From Agrobacterium tumefaciens str. B6 (GTDB taxonomy: Bacteria > Pseudomonadota > Alphaproteobacteria > Rhizobiales > Rhizobiaceae): DNA of 64,000 nt. This document shows, piece after piece, positions 1-11,545 of this stretch. Made by a program: the position numbers and the translations under genes. Every line of letters starts with the position of its first letter. Position 1 is the first letter of the stretch. Below the pieces are notes generated by a model, which was not told the DNA's origin, did not search any database, and saw only the letters and a list, made by a program, of their open reading frames with translations. The stretch spans positions 78,529 through 142,528 of the forward strand of contig NZ_LMVK01000005.1 of NCBI RefSeq assembly GCF_001541315.1, in the 5' to 3' direction.

Positions 1-100
1 ATTGTCAGGATCATTCCTCACCGATGCGATCCCTGTTGTCTCTCCCCTGCCGTCATTGTGTCGCGGTGACATCTCGCCGCAAATATGACATTCCGATCCC

Positions 101-505
101 ATGGGATTCATTCGCAGGATCATGCAGGATAGAAGTTCGGCTGGCGCCATCGCCATGCTGGCGGTTCTGCTTTTCCTTTTGCAGGGTCTCGCCAATGGCC
201 TGACCAGCGGCAATATGGCGATGGCCGCGCTGGCGGCGGATGAGATCATCTGTTCCAGCCATATGCCTGAAGGCGGCTCGGACAAACACGACCCGGCGGG
301 CAAGATCGCCGATGACTGTTGCGGCACGCTCTGCCGTCTGGCCTCGGCCACGGCCGCCGCTCTTCCGGTTATTCCCGTCGAAGGCGCGGACAATATTCTC
401 CCGGCGGTCGAAGTCGCCTTTTTGAATTTCGACGCGGTGCTGTCGCCATCGCCGCCCAATCTGGAATCGCGCCCACGCGCGCCGCCCTTCGCTCCGCAGC
501 GCTAG
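101..505 (+). CDS. DUF2946-like small exported/membrane protein
   Basis: A 134-residue protein with one N-terminal hydrophobic segment (about residues 15-33, AIAMLAVLLFLLQGL) followed by a Cys/His-containing stretch (CSSHMPEGG, DDCCGTLC) and a proline-rich tail. The Cys-Cys pair and overall plan resemble DUF2946-type proteins, often found near metal-related genes. It lies 47 bp upstream of a PepSY-domain membrane protein on the same strand, so the two are probably co-transcribed. A role in metal (copper or iron) handling is inferred only from these features and the neighbour. The ATG has no strong Shine-Dalgarno; an internal start at residue 8 or 19 is possible. Confidence 0.6.
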   Translation: MGFIRRIMQDRSSAGAIAMLAVLLFLLQGLANGLTSGNMAMAALAADEIICSSHMPEGGSDKHDPAGKIADDCCGTLCRLASATAAALPVIPVEGADNILPAVEVAFLNFDAVLSPSPPNLESRPRAPPFAPQR

Positions 506-552
506 AACACTGTCCGGCCTGCCGGAAAATCCATTCTCTTGCGGAGACATCC

Positions 553-1917
553 ATGTCCGTTACGACCTCTTTCGAGGGCGAGCGTGCGCCTGCGCATTCC
601 TCGTCCGCAAATCTTTACCGCGCCGTGTGGCGTTGGCATTTTTATGCCGGTCTCCTCGTCCTGCCCTTCATGATATCGCTCGCCGTCACCGGCGCGCTTT
701 ATCTCTTCCGGGACGAGTTCGACAATTTTATCCATTCGGACCTTAAGCGCATCGAGGTAGCGCAAAACGCGCCAAAAGCCCTGCCTTCCGAGATCGTGGC
801 CGCAGCGCTCGCGGCCGTTCCCGGCACCGCCGTCAAATATACGACACCGGCCGATCCGGGTGCTTCGACGGAAATCACCGTCAGTACCGCGGTTGGAAAG
901 CAGGCCGTCTACGTAAACCCCTACACCGCTGAGGTGGCCGGTTCCCTACCGGATCGCGGCACCGTCATGTGGACGATCCGTTATCTCCACAGCCTGAAAT
1001 ATTTCGGCGCCTATGCCCGCTATCTGATCGAGATCGCGGCCGGCTGGTCCATCCTTCTTGTCGCCACCGGCATCTATCTCTGGTGGCCGCGAAAGCAGAC
1101 GGGTGGAGTCGTCACCGTGCGCGGCACGCCGAAAAAACGGGTCTTCTGGCGCGATACCCATGCCGTCACCGGCATTTTCGTCGGCTTTTTCATCGTCTTT
1201 CTTGCGGTCACCGGCATGCCCTGGTCGGGCGTATGGGGCGCGAAGGTCAATGAATGGGCGAATGGCAGCAACTTCGGGTACCCGGCGGGCATCCGCACCG
1301 ATGTTCCGATGTCCGGAGACCATCTCGATCATGTGGCGAAGACAAGCTGGTCGCTGGAGCAGGCAAAAATACCGGAATCCACCACCACCTCCGAAGGCCA
1401 GCCGATCGGAATCGACGAGGCGATCGCACGTTTCGATGCACTCGGCCTTGCCGCCGGTTATGCCGTCGCCCTGCCGGGAAAACCGACCGGCGTCTATAGC
1501 GGCTCGGTCTATCCCGATGATCTCGGTCAACAGCGCGTTGTGCACCTTGATCAATATAGCGGAGAGCCGCTGATCGACATGAGCTACGCCGATTACGGCC
1601 CGCTTGGCAAGGCGCTGGAATGGGGCATCAATGTACATCTGGGACAGCAATATGGCCTCGCCAACCAGATCGTGCTTCTGGCGGCCTGTATCGGCATTGT
1701 GCTGCTTGCCGTGTCCGCCGGCGTCATGTGGTGGAAACGCCGTCCGAAAGGGTCGCTCGGAGTGCCGCCCCTGCCGCAGGAAAAACGCGTGCTTCGCGGC
1801 CTGCTCGTCATGCTCGCCATCGGCGGCGTCATTTTCCCGTTGGTGGGCGCGAGCCTGCTGGTCATGCGCGTGCTGGACCTGATCATACAGTCCCGTCAGA
1901 AACGGCGCGTAATCTGA
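553..1917 (+). CDS. PepSY-associated TM-helix membrane protein (PiuB-like)
   Basis: A 454-residue inner-membrane protein with about five hydrophobic helices: residues ~24-50 (WHFYAGLLVLPFMISLAVTG), ~160-180 (GWSILLVATGIYLWW), ~203-225, ~375-395 and ~415-440. Conserved His residues sit beside helices (WHFYAG, FWRDTHAVTG), as in the PepSY_TM/PiuB family linked to iron uptake or siderophore-iron reduction. The frame is open further upstream, but the ATG at 553 has GCGGAGA eight bases before it and gives the usual family length, so I chose it. It follows the DUF2946-like gene. The iron-related role is family knowledge, not shown here. Confidence 0.85.
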   Translation: MSVTTSFEGERAPAHSSSANLYRAVWRWHFYAGLLVLPFMISLAVTGALYLFRDEFDNFIHSDLKRIEVAQNAPKALPSEIVAAALAAVPGTAVKYTTPADPGASTEITVSTAVGKQAVYVNPYTAEVAGSLPDRGTVMWTIRYLHSLKYFGAYARYLIEIAAGWSILLVATGIYLWWPRKQTGGVVTVRGTPKKRVFWRDTHAVTGIFVGFFIVFLAVTGMPWSGVWGAKVNEWANGSNFGYPAGIRTDVPMSGDHLDHVAKTSWSLEQAKIPESTTTSEGQPIGIDEAIARFDALGLAAGYAVALPGKPTGVYSGSVYPDDLGQQRVVHLDQYSGEPLIDMSYADYGPLGKALEWGINVHLGQQYGLANQIVLLAACIGIVLLAVSAGVMWWKRRPKGSLGVPPLPQEKRVLRGLLVMLAIGGVIFPLVGASLLVMRVLDLIIQSRQKRRVI

Positions 1918-1921
1918 AAAT

Positions 1922-1955
1922 GGAAACAGCCGGGCGAAAATCCCGGCTGTTCCCT
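1922..1955. terminator. hairpin between convergent genes
   Basis: GAAACAGCCGGG pairs with CCCGGCTGTTCCC (one mismatch) around a 7-base loop, just after the PepSY stop and before the end of the convergent NTF2-like gene. It probably ends transcription from at least the plus side; no long T-run follows. Confidence 0.6.
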
Positions 1956-1985
1956 TGTCATCGGTGAGGCGTCGAGGGGCTGCCC

Positions 1986-2462
1986 TCAGAACATCGTATT
2001 ATTGTTCGCCGCCGTTTCCGGAACGGGCTGGATCACATCCCAGTGCTCGGTGATCTTGCCGTCGGTGACGCGGAAGATATCGACGATGGCCGTACCGCGA
2101 TCGCCGTCTTTTTCGGTCGAATGAATATGCAGATAGACGAGATCGCCATCCGTGGCGCTGCGCACGATGCGCGCCTTCGACTGCGGGTTTTCCTTGAAGT
2201 GACCGGTGAAATAATCCACGAACGGCTTCTTGCCATCCGGCACCATGGGGTTGTGCTGCTTATAGCTGTCGACAATGACGGCAGCCCCCTTCTCCACTTC
2301 ATGCTTATTGAAAACGGTATCGTAAAACTCGATCACCAGCTTGCGGTTGGCCTCTTCCTGGGCGAGATCCCGCTTGGCGGTTTCGGCCAGGACCGGAGCG
2401 GCCATCAATGCAGGCGCAAGAGCGAGAGCGGCGATGGCAAGACGACGTGTCACGAAATTCAT
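1986..2462 (-). CDS. Exported NTF2/SnoaL-like protein
   Basis: A 158-residue protein with a clear signal peptide (RRLAIAALALAPALMAAPVLA, cleavage likely after ALA near residue 26). The mature part has the SnoaL/NTF2-like pattern: LVIEFYDTVFN..., QHNPMVPDGKKPFVDYF, and a C-terminal beta strand AIVDIFRVTDGKITEHWDVIQPVP. This family forms a cone-shaped fold used as a small-molecule pocket or enzyme; the substrate cannot be read from sequence. It lies 12 bp downstream of the NAD(P)-binding gene on the same strand and is probably in the same HxlR-controlled unit. Confidence 0.8.
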   Translation of the reverse strand: MNFVTRRLAIAALALAPALMAAPVLAETAKRDLAQEEANRKLVIEFYDTVFNKHEVEKGAAVIVDSYKQHNPMVPDGKKPFVDYFTGHFKENPQSKARIVRSATDGDLVYLHIHSTEKDGDRGTAIVDIFRVTDGKITEHWDVIQPVPETAANNNTMF

Positions 2463-2474
2463 GGGTGATACCTC

Positions 2475-3086
2475 TCAATAACCGACGGTGAAACGCTGGC
2501 GGGAATGCTGCGGCTTCTCGATTTCATCGACAAGCGCAATGGCGTAGTCCTCAAAGGAAATGCGGCTGCCTTCGGCATTGCTGAGAAGCTCATCTTTGCC
2601 GATACGGAATTTGCCGGTTCTTTCCCCCGGCACGAATTCGGCGGATGGCGACAGGAAGGTCCAGTCGAGCTGCTTTTCCCCTCTCAGGCGGTCCAGAAAC
2701 TCCGCGCCCTTGGTCGCTTCGGCCTTGTAGGCGGCCGGGAAATCCGGCAGGTCAACCACACGCTGGCCCGGTGCTATTTCAAGGCTGCCGGCACCACCCA
2801 CCACGAGATAACGGGGAACGCCGGAGGCGCGCACGGCCTCGATCAGCGTCACGGGATCGCTGGCGGTGAAGTGCACCGCGCTGATCACGGCATCGTGACC
2901 TTTAAGCAGCTCCGAAAGCCCTGCCCGATCGAAAACATCGCCCTGTTTTGCCACCACGTTCGGCAGGCTGGCGATCTTTTCAGGGCTGCGGGCGATCGCC
3001 GTCACCTTGTGGCCCCGGTCGGAAAGCTCCTTCAGAATACGGGATCCGGCATTGCCGGAGGCTCCGATGAGCGCGATTTTAGCCAT
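2475..3086 (-). CDS. NAD(P)-binding NmrA/SDR-like protein
   Basis: A 203-residue Rossmann-fold protein. The N-terminal GASGNAGSRI motif (residues 8-17) is the dinucleotide-binding loop of atypical SDR/NmrA-like proteins, and GDVFDRAGL and VISAVHF follow as expected. No Tyr-x3-Lys catalytic pair is obvious, as usual for the YwnB/YtfG-like branch that includes quinone reductases and redox sensors. It is divergently transcribed from an HxlR-type regulator; a 17-bp inverted repeat lies between them. Together with the downstream NTF2-like gene it looks like a small regulated redox or stress operon. Confidence 0.8.
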   Translation of the reverse strand: MAKIALIGASGNAGSRILKELSDRGHKVTAIARSPEKIASLPNVVAKQGDVFDRAGLSELLKGHDAVISAVHFTASDPVTLIEAVRASGVPRYLVVGGAGSLEIAPGQRVVDLPDFPAAYKAEATKGAEFLDRLRGEKQLDWTFLSPSAEFVPGERTGKFRIGKDELLSNAEGSRISFEDYAIALVDEIEKPQHSRQRFTVGY

Positions 3087-3114
3087 GACTTCTTCCTTTG
3101 TCGGTATCGTTATT

Positions 3115-3131
3115 GGTCTAAATAATAGACC
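3115..3131. promoter_or_regulatory. Candidate HxlR operator
   Basis: Perfect inverted repeat GGTCTA-AATAA-TAGACC in the divergent intergenic region between the HxlR-type gene and the NAD(P)-binding gene, 29 bp upstream of the latter's start. The position fits an operator for the neighbouring regulator; the binding itself is inference. Confidence 0.55.
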
Positions 3132-3241
3132 GCTAATGAAAGCTATGATATCGCAACCCCGGCCGCAAGAAGTCAGCCGCCGCTGATCAGGTCACACGGC
3201 GATGACCTGAAGGGGTAAGAAAATGGAAAGGGCGAGGCAAA

Positions 3242-3625
3242 ATGCCGGATATGCAAACCAAAGAAATCTTCGTCTTCGACCAGCCCTGCCCCATACGCGA
3301 CGTGCTGGATCGTATCGGCGATCAATGGAGCCTGCTGGTTCTGGAAGCGCTTCAGGGCGGCGTGCTGCGTTTCAACGAATTGAACCGCAAGATCGACGAT
3401 ATTTCCAAGCAGATGTTGTCGCGTACGTTGAAGCGGCTTGAGGAAGACGGTTTCATTCGCCGCACGCTTTATGCGCAGGTACCGCCGCGCGTGGAATACG
3501 AACTGACCAATCTCGGCCGTTCGTTTCTGGTGCCGATGCAATTGCTGGTGCAATGGGCCGATGAGAACCACGTCCGTATCTGCAAGGCGCGGCTGCAATA
3601 TTCCCAAAACGACAATCGCAGCTGA
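3242..3625 (+). CDS. HxlR-family transcriptional regulator
   Basis: A 127-residue winged-helix protein with the HxlR hallmark CPIRDVLDRIGDQWSLLVLEAL (Cys at residue ~17, often redox- or thiol-responsive in this family), then RFNELNRKIDDISKQMLSRTLKRLEEDGFIRR, the recognition helix and wing, and the family ending YELTNLGRSF. It probably represses the divergent NAD(P)-binding/NTF2-like pair through the GGTCTA inverted repeat. The start used here (ATG CCG GAT ATG) has a second ATG four codons later; GGAAAGGGCGAGG upstream fits either. Confidence 0.9.
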   Translation: MPDMQTKEIFVFDQPCPIRDVLDRIGDQWSLLVLEALQGGVLRFNELNRKIDDISKQMLSRTLKRLEEDGFIRRTLYAQVPPRVEYELTNLGRSFLVPMQLLVQWADENHVRICKARLQYSQNDNRS

Positions 3626-3639
3626 CAGGAAGCAGGCAC

Positions 3640-3741
3640 CCAGAGCATTTCCAGTAAAAGTGCGTAGCGGTTTTACGTCCGGATAATGCGATAAACAAAG
3701 AGATGGAGCACGTCCGACGCTTCCGTTTAAACCGGACGTGC
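3640..3741. repeat. Rhizobiaceae-type intergenic repeat with hairpin
   Basis: The stretch from GAGCATTTCCAGTAAAAGTG to the end of the hairpin resembles a dispersed intergenic sequence I know from Agrobacterium/Rhizobium genomes. It ends with GCACGTCCG (3708-3716) pairing with CGGACGTGC (3733-3741), which could also serve as a terminator between the convergent HxlR and GNAT genes. Only one copy is in this window, so the repeat nature rests on memory. Confidence 0.45.
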
Positions 3742-3742
3742 C

Positions 3743-4204
3743 CTAGCCCAGCCGGTAGACCTTGCAGACCAGCCCTTCCGGCTGGCGATAGGTCGTGAAG
3801 CCCATGGCGTCGTAATAACCCTGCCCGAGCATGTTGTCCGCGCCGATGCTGGCATCGATATTCTTGAGGCCCCGCGCCTCTGCTGCCCTTCGCGTTGCCG
3901 CGAAGAGGGCGGATCCTACTCCTCTTCGCGCCGCCTGCGGGCTGACATGGGTGCCGATGATGCCCCAGCCTTCCGCCACGCCATAGGGATTGTCCGCCCG
4001 CGCATAACGCAGCGACTGGAACCCCATAATGCGCCCGTCATCGTCCTCGGCGACCGAACATTCGATACGATCGGTGTGCTGGATATAATTCTCCAGCACC
4101 GCCGTAATATCCGTCGGCGCTTTTCGGAGGCCGGCCGAGAATATCTCGTTCTGGACCGCCGCCATTCCCGTCGCGTCGTCAACTCTTGCAGGGCGTATTT
4201 TCAT
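3743..4204 (-). CDS. GNAT-family N-acetyltransferase
   Basis: A 153-residue GNAT protein. It starts MKIRPARVDDATGMAAVQNE, typical of the fold, and has the acetyl-CoA binding motif A in GTHVSPQAARRGVGSALFAA (Q/R-x-x-G-x-G/A at RRGVGS, about residues 93-98), followed by the motif B-like region ending QGYYDAMGFTTY. The acceptor substrate is unknown; this close relatives group acts on small molecules or amino groups. It stands alone between a repeat and the DUF486 gene, 67 bp downstream of the latter on the same strand. Confidence 0.85.
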   Translation of the reverse strand: MKIRPARVDDATGMAAVQNEIFSAGLRKAPTDITAVLENYIQHTDRIECSVAEDDDGRIMGFQSLRYARADNPYGVAEGWGIIGTHVSPQAARRGVGSALFAATRRAAEARGLKNIDASIGADNMLGQGYYDAMGFTTYRQPEGLVCKVYRLG

Positions 4205-4271
4205 CGATACATCACCTCATATCCGTTGCGATTGGTTCCGCCGGTAAAGCGCCAGTCTCTTTCGTTTGTCT

Positions 4272-4625
4272 TCAGGAGCGGAAAATGAAGGAAGCGCCGA
4301 AGGCGATCAGCGCAAAACCGATCACGTGATTGATGGTGATGCTTTCCTTCAGCCAGAAGATCGAAAACAGCGCGAAGACCGCGAGCGTGATGACTTCCTG
4401 AATGGTCTTGAGCTGCGCGGTGGAATAGACCTCCGAACCTATGCGGTTCGCGGGAACGGCCAGCACATATTCGAAGAACGCGATACCCCAGCTGGCGACA
4501 ATAGCCAGGAAGAGCGCGCTGCCCTTGTGCTTGAGATGGCCGTACCAGGCGAAGGTCATGAAAATATTGGAGGCGATAAGCATCAGGACAGGCCAGATGT
4601 GGGCAGGGCTGATTGAGAACGGCAT
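4272..4625 (-). CDS. DUF486 / DMT-like small membrane protein
   Basis: A 117-residue protein with four hydrophobic helices: residues ~9-27 (HIWPVLMLIASNIFMTFAWYG), ~35-53, ~72-92 and ~95-115 (INHVIGFALIAFGASFIF). Length, four-helix layout and the FAWYGHLK motif match the DUF486 family, distant relatives of EmrE-like DMT transporters. A transport role is inferred from the family; no substrate is suggested. The 266-bp upstream region towards uvrB holds a GC-rich imperfect palindrome of a type frequent in Rhizobiaceae but no gene. Confidence 0.85.
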   Translation of the reverse strand: MPFSISPAHIWPVLMLIASNIFMTFAWYGHLKHKGSALFLAIVASWGIAFFEYVLAVPANRIGSEVYSTAQLKTIQEVITLAVFALFSIFWLKESITINHVIGFALIAFGASFIFRS

Positions 4626-4891
4626 GATGGGTCCTGGAAAAAGGGAGGGATGTCATGAAATGCAGTATAAAAAGCAGTCTGAAGGTAAACGTCATTCTGC
4701 CCGTATGGATTTGCTCTAGCGCATCCGCCCGAAAACCGGAATCGATTTTCTGCAGATTTTAGCAAAGCTGTTTTCAGCCGCTACGCAACGCATCCGGCCG
4801 AATTTTGTTCCGCACGCTTCGTTTCCTTTTTGTACTCATTTTTTCGCTGTATCCCCTTCACTTTGTGCGTGACTCCCTCCATATTTCGCCC

Positions 4892-7858
<2,967 letters not shown>

Positions 7859-7939
7859 CGCGCCCCAGGCGTTATTCAGCGCCATGCTTATGTATCGCGA
7901 AAATATGGCCGGAGCACTCGCGCGCCCCGGCAACGGCGA

Positions 7940-8539
7940 TCAGCTTTCGCACTGTCTGATCCGCGCCGCGACCTGGCCCGCACCAAACACTTTCATCAGA
8001 TCCGCATCCACGGTCATGGCAATGTAGTCTTCATTTTCCGCAGGCTTGATGTAAGTCGAGAAATAGACCGGGCCGGTCGGGAGAACGCCTGTGACACAGG
8101 CGCGCAATATCTCGATCTCCGTACTCCCCCTGATGCGCGGCCCCTCGATGCGGGAAAGGCGCACCTTCTCCTGCAATGTTGCAAGCCTTGAAACCTCCTC
8201 AGGCTTTATTCTCCACACGCTTGTGGCGGTTCCCGCCCGCTTTTCCGCGTGGAACTGCACGCGGGCGGCGGCGTCCTTATCCTCGATCAACGCAAACGTC
8301 TCGACAGTCTCGCCCTTTACGCCGTCTGTAACGCTGCGAATAATCATCACCGCATCACCGGAACCCAATGACAGATGGGCAGGAAGCTGCAGCCCTACAC
8401 GCACATGCTCGAAATTCATCGTCAGAAAGTCGAGCCGCATCAGCTTGGGAATACTCGAGATGGGCGTGGTCATGCAGCCGGTAAGGAGAAAAAGTAAAAT
8501 AAGCGAGCGTGTGAAACGCGATAATATCAATGTCACCAT
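7940..8539 (-). CDS. Putative lipoprotein, unknown function
   Basis: A 199-residue protein with a lipoprotein signal: a hydrophobic run SLILLFLLTGC at residues ~12-22, with the lipobox LLTGC placing the lipidated Cys near residue 22. The mature part has no family I recognise; it is mixed alpha/beta with two Cys late in the sequence (ILRACVTG, IRQCES), possibly a disulfide. It is convergent with uvrB and divergent from the esterase gene, so it is likely a single-gene unit. Confidence 0.65.
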   Translation of the reverse strand: MVTLILSRFTRSLILLFLLTGCMTTPISSIPKLMRLDFLTMNFEHVRVGLQLPAHLSLGSGDAVMIIRSVTDGVKGETVETFALIEDKDAAARVQFHAEKRAGTATSVWRIKPEEVSRLATLQEKVRLSRIEGPRIRGSTEIEILRACVTGVLPTGPVYFSTYIKPAENEDYIAMTVDADLMKVFGAGQVAARIRQCES

Positions 8540-8729
8540 GTTTTAAATCCAAAATTATCAAATGTGCGCAATGGCCTTGGCGGGAACAATCCTTCCCGGA
8601 CCTGAGACCGTCATACCGGTCCGCAGATGTGAGGGAATGACATTGCAGCAGCGTTACGTCTTCCGGAACTCACGGTTCCCTTGAACGTTGACCGCCCTTA
8701 TGGAATGGCAAGCAGTATGGAGACACGGC

Positions 8730-9698
8730 ATGCATCTCAGAAATCTGGCGCTCTCATACCTTTTCCTCTCCTGCGCCCCGAGCTTTGCCGGCCAGATCGA
8801 GGATGCCACCTTCCACAGCGCGGCCCTCAACGCGCCGCTTCCCGTCAACATCTACCGCCCGGATGGCGCTCCACCGGAAAACGGCTGGCCGGTGCTCTAC
8901 CTCCTGCACGGCCATGATGGTGACCAGAATAGCTGGCGCGATCTCGGCAATATCGAAAAGACGCTCGATACGCTCATCGAGGCCGGCGCCATACGCCCGC
9001 TTGTCGTCGTCATGCCTGGTGTCAAGAACAGCTGGTATGTGGATTCCACCGCCGTGGGCGGTCCCGGCGATTACGAAACCGCCCTGACCAGCGATCTGCG
9101 CCACCAGATCGAAAAAACACTGCCGGTGCGGAAAGATCGGGAAGGCCGCGCCATTGCCGGCCTCTCCATGGGCGGCTTCGGCGCCCTTCATCTCGCCTAT
9201 GGCCACGAGGACCTCTATGGCGCCGTCGCCAGCCTGTCGGGCGCCATCTGGCAGAATGTCCCTGCCGCCGATCTCGACAAGACACCTGCCGAACTCAAGC
9301 TCATTCAGGACAGTGCTTTCTTTCACCGGGTTGACCGCGCCACCGTTACAAGCGGCATCGTGCTGCCCTCAACCGGCGACCATTTCTCCGGCGCCTTCGG
9401 CACGCCTTTCGATGCAAGGCTCTTCAACGAAAAGAACGTCTTCACCCTCGTGGCGCAGCATGTCGCCGAAAGCCAGGATCTGCCCGCCACCTATCTGACC
9501 GTTGGAGACGATGACGGCTTCTTCCTCTGGCGCGGCGCCATCGCCCTGCATGAGACGCTACAGGCCGACAAGCGCAAATCTGAATTGCGCGTGACCGATG
9601 GCGATCACGTCTGGTCGGTGTGGAAGGTCTCGATCATCGACGCGCTGAAGTTCATCGATGGGGAGTGGGACAAGGCCGCGGACGTAGCCCGGGACTGA
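8730..9698 (+). CDS. Exported esterase, alpha/beta-hydrolase (esterase D/antigen 85 type)
   Basis: A protein of 322 residues beginning MHLRNLALSYLFLSCAPSFAG, a signal peptide with likely cleavage after SFA. The frame is open upstream, but this ATG follows a GGAG and gives the clean signal. The serine-hydrolase fold shows LPVNIYRPDG, PVLYLLHGHDGDQNSW (oxyanion HG), nucleophile GLSMGGFG and a late DGDHVWSVWK carrying the catalytic His. This matches the putative esterase family (PF00756) of S-formylglutathione hydrolase, enterochelin esterase and antigen 85. Its substrate is unknown; being exported, it probably acts in the periplasm. Confidence 0.85.
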   Translation: MHLRNLALSYLFLSCAPSFAGQIEDATFHSAALNAPLPVNIYRPDGAPPENGWPVLYLLHGHDGDQNSWRDLGNIEKTLDTLIEAGAIRPLVVVMPGVKNSWYVDSTAVGGPGDYETALTSDLRHQIEKTLPVRKDREGRAIAGLSMGGFGALHLAYGHEDLYGAVASLSGAIWQNVPAADLDKTPAELKLIQDSAFFHRVDRATVTSGIVLPSTGDHFSGAFGTPFDARLFNEKNVFTLVAQHVAESQDLPATYLTVGDDDGFFLWRGAIALHETLQADKRKSELRVTDGDHVWSVWKVSIIDALKFIDGEWDKAADVARD

Positions 9699-9726
9699 GG
9701 CATCGCCCTCCCCACCACCGGTTTCA

Positions 9727-10152
9727 TCACTTTCCGGCTCGTTTCTTCCCGCTCGTCGCTGCCACATTCAACGCCACCGCAGCCTGTATCAGCGCCGCTA
9801 GCGCCTGGTCATCCACGACATCCCCCTCGTGAAAATCGATCGCGCGCCGCGTGTTTCCCTCCAGGCTGGAATTGAACAGCCCCGCCGGGTCCTCCAGCGA
9901 CGCGCCCTTGGCAAATGTCATCTTCACCGCGCTTTTGTAGGTTTCACCCGTGCAGAGAATACCGGCATGCGACCAGACCGGCACGCCGCGCCATTTCACC
10001 TCTTCGATAACCTCGGGATCGGCCGTCCTGATCACCGCCCGGATATGCGCAAGCGTCTCGCCGCGCCAGTCGCCCAGCTCCGCAATTTTCCGGTCGATGA
10101 TCTCGGACGCCGCAGCCTCTTCCGCAGCTTTCTCCGTCACAGTTTTTGCCAT
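9727..10152 (-). CDS. DUF1801-domain protein
   Basis: A 141-residue cytoplasmic protein. An Ala/Glu-rich N-terminus (MAKTVTEKAAEEAAASEI) precedes a DUF1801 (YdhG-like) domain with RKIAELGDWRGETLAHIRAVIRTADPEVIEEVKWRGVPVWSHAGILCTG and FAKGASLEDPAGLFNSSLEGNTRRAIDFHEGD. A longer form from 10200 exists, but the ATG at 10152 has GGAGGG just upstream on the minus strand. The domain is widespread and biochemically uncharacterised. It lies convergent to the esterase and divergent from the PRC-barrel gene. Confidence 0.8.
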   Translation of the reverse strand: MAKTVTEKAAEEAAASEIIDRKIAELGDWRGETLAHIRAVIRTADPEVIEEVKWRGVPVWSHAGILCTGETYKSAVKMTFAKGASLEDPAGLFNSSLEGNTRRAIDFHEGDVVDDQALAALIQAAVALNVAATSGKKRAGK

Positions 10153-10315
10153 GATACCCTCCCGATTTCGCCGCGCCGCCGCTCCCGGCCTGCTGCACAT
10201 CTGTTCCGGTTTTCAGCATAGACCAAAATTTCCTGCGCTCCCATGCGGAACCAAATTCGCCCTTCACCGTTTCTTCCCCGAACGCAACGTTCAGCATACA
10301 AAGGGAAGAAACATC

Positions 10316-10771
10316 ATGAAAATCAATGTCATCGCTCTCGCTGCCGCAGCAGCGCTCTCCTCTTCCGTGGCTTTTGCCCAGACGGCAACCACGGCTCCTG
10401 CTGCCGGTGCGGATGCCACTTTGTCCGGCCCGGGCATCACCATGGGCACCAAGGCCAGCGGCCCGCTGAAGTTCGTCAATGTCCAGAAGACCGATCTCAC
10501 CGCCTCCCAGCTTGACGGCATGGACATCTATAACGCCCAGAACGAAAACATCGGCGAAATCGAAGATGTCGTCATCGGCGACGGCAAGTCGGTGATCGGC
10601 CTTGTCGCCAGCGTCGGCGGCTTCCTTGGCATCGACAAGAGCTATGTGGTTCTCGATCCCGCTTCCGTCGCCGTCCACAACGACAACGGCACCTGGAAGG
10701 CCTATGTCGACACCACCAAGGACGCACTGCAGAACGCACCCAAGCTCGATTACGACAAGCTGGACGACTGA
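10316..10771 (+). CDS. Exported PRC-barrel domain protein
   Basis: A 151-residue protein with a signal peptide (MKINVIALAAAAALSSSVAFAQ, cleavage after AFA). Residues ~55-125 form a PRC-barrel: LDGMDIYNAQNENIGEIEDVVIGDGKSVIGLVASVGGFLGIDKSYVVLD. Exported single PRC-barrel proteins are common in Rhizobiales and thought to be envelope proteins, but their function is not known. The ATG is preceded by AAGGGAAG at good spacing, and a strong rho-independent terminator lies 26 bp after the stop, so it is probably monocistronic. Confidence 0.85.
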   Translation: MKINVIALAAAAALSSSVAFAQTATTAPAAGADATLSGPGITMGTKASGPLKFVNVQKTDLTASQLDGMDIYNAQNENIGEIEDVVIGDGKSVIGLVASVGGFLGIDKSYVVLDPASVAVHNDNGTWKAYVDTTKDALQNAPKLDYDKLDD

Positions 10772-10797
10772 TTACCCCTGCAGTCGTACACTTGTCT

Positions 10798-10823
10798 CCC
10801 CCGCGCCGAGGCGCGGGGGTTTT
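10798..10823 (+). terminator. Rho-independent terminator after PRC-barrel gene
   Basis: CCCCCGCGCC and GGCGCGGGGG form a 10-bp stem separated by GA, directly followed by TTTT. Confidence 0.85.
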
Positions 10824-10929
10824 CGTGTGGATTATTCCGCGCAGGAGCCGGCGATCCTCGCCCACATCCCCTTGCCTGACCGCCTGCCCCTCGCCTATCT
10901 TCGGCGCGCAAACCACCAAGGATCGATGC

Positions 10930-11538
10930 GTGCCCGCCCATAGTCTTTTTCCCCTTTCCGTCAGCGCCGCCCTGTTGCTGAGCGCCCTTCCGCTGTCAGC
11001 GCAGTCCGCCGGCTGGAAACCCGCCGAGCAGATAAAGACCTATGCCATCAGCGGTAATTCGGGTGGTGCGCTTTACCAGTCGATCGGCGAGCGCGGCCCC
11101 ACTGCCGGCGTGCAGGCCATTGCCCACACCACCTTCAAGCTGACATGGCGGCGCGATTACCGCCCGCAGCCGGATGGTGCCTGTATTCTCGCCACAGCAA
11201 GGCCCAATCTCACCATCATCTATACCTGGCCGAAAGCGCCGGCCAATCTGCCGCCCGCCGTCGCCGCCAGCTGGAAGACCTTCATTTCCGGCGTGGAAAC
11301 CCATGAGCGCGTCCATGGCGAACACATCCTCGACATGGTGAAAAAGATCGAGGCCTTCAGCACCGGCCTGAGGGCGGAAAACGATCCCAAATGCCAGAAG
11401 GTACGCGTCGTGCTGCAGCAGCGGCTGGGCGAGCTTTCCAACGAACAGCGCCAGCGCGGCCGCGATTTCGACCGCGACGAGCTTTCCCCGGGCGGACGGG
11501 TGCACCAGCTCATTCTCGCCCTCGTCAACGGTCCGTGA
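10930..11538 (+). CDS. Exported DUF922-type putative Zn protease
   Basis: A 202-residue exported protein starting at a GTG with AAGGA eight bases upstream; the N-terminus VPAHSLFPLSVSAALLLSALPLSAQSAG is a signal peptide. The mature part matches DUF922 (secreted, possibly metal-dependent protease): KTYAISGNSGGALYQSIGERGP, FKLTWRRDYRP and an HExxH-type zinc motif in VETHERVHGEH (about residues 117-127), with a conserved pair of Cys (GACILAT, DPKCQK). Proteolytic activity is a family prediction. It is convergent with the J-domain gene, with only 7 bp between stops. Confidence 0.75.
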   Translation: MPAHSLFPLSVSAALLLSALPLSAQSAGWKPAEQIKTYAISGNSGGALYQSIGERGPTAGVQAIAHTTFKLTWRRDYRPQPDGACILATARPNLTIIYTWPKAPANLPPAVAASWKTFISGVETHERVHGEHILDMVKKIEAFSTGLRAENDPKCQKVRVVLQQRLGELSNEQRQRGRDFDRDELSPGGRVHQLILALVNGP

Positions 11539-11545
11539 CGGGCGC

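Noticed and set aside
4805..4891. TTG-initiated N-terminal extension of uvrB with a hydrophobic stretch
   Set aside because: It would give a cytoplasmic repair enzyme a membrane-like leader; ATG 4892 is more sensible.
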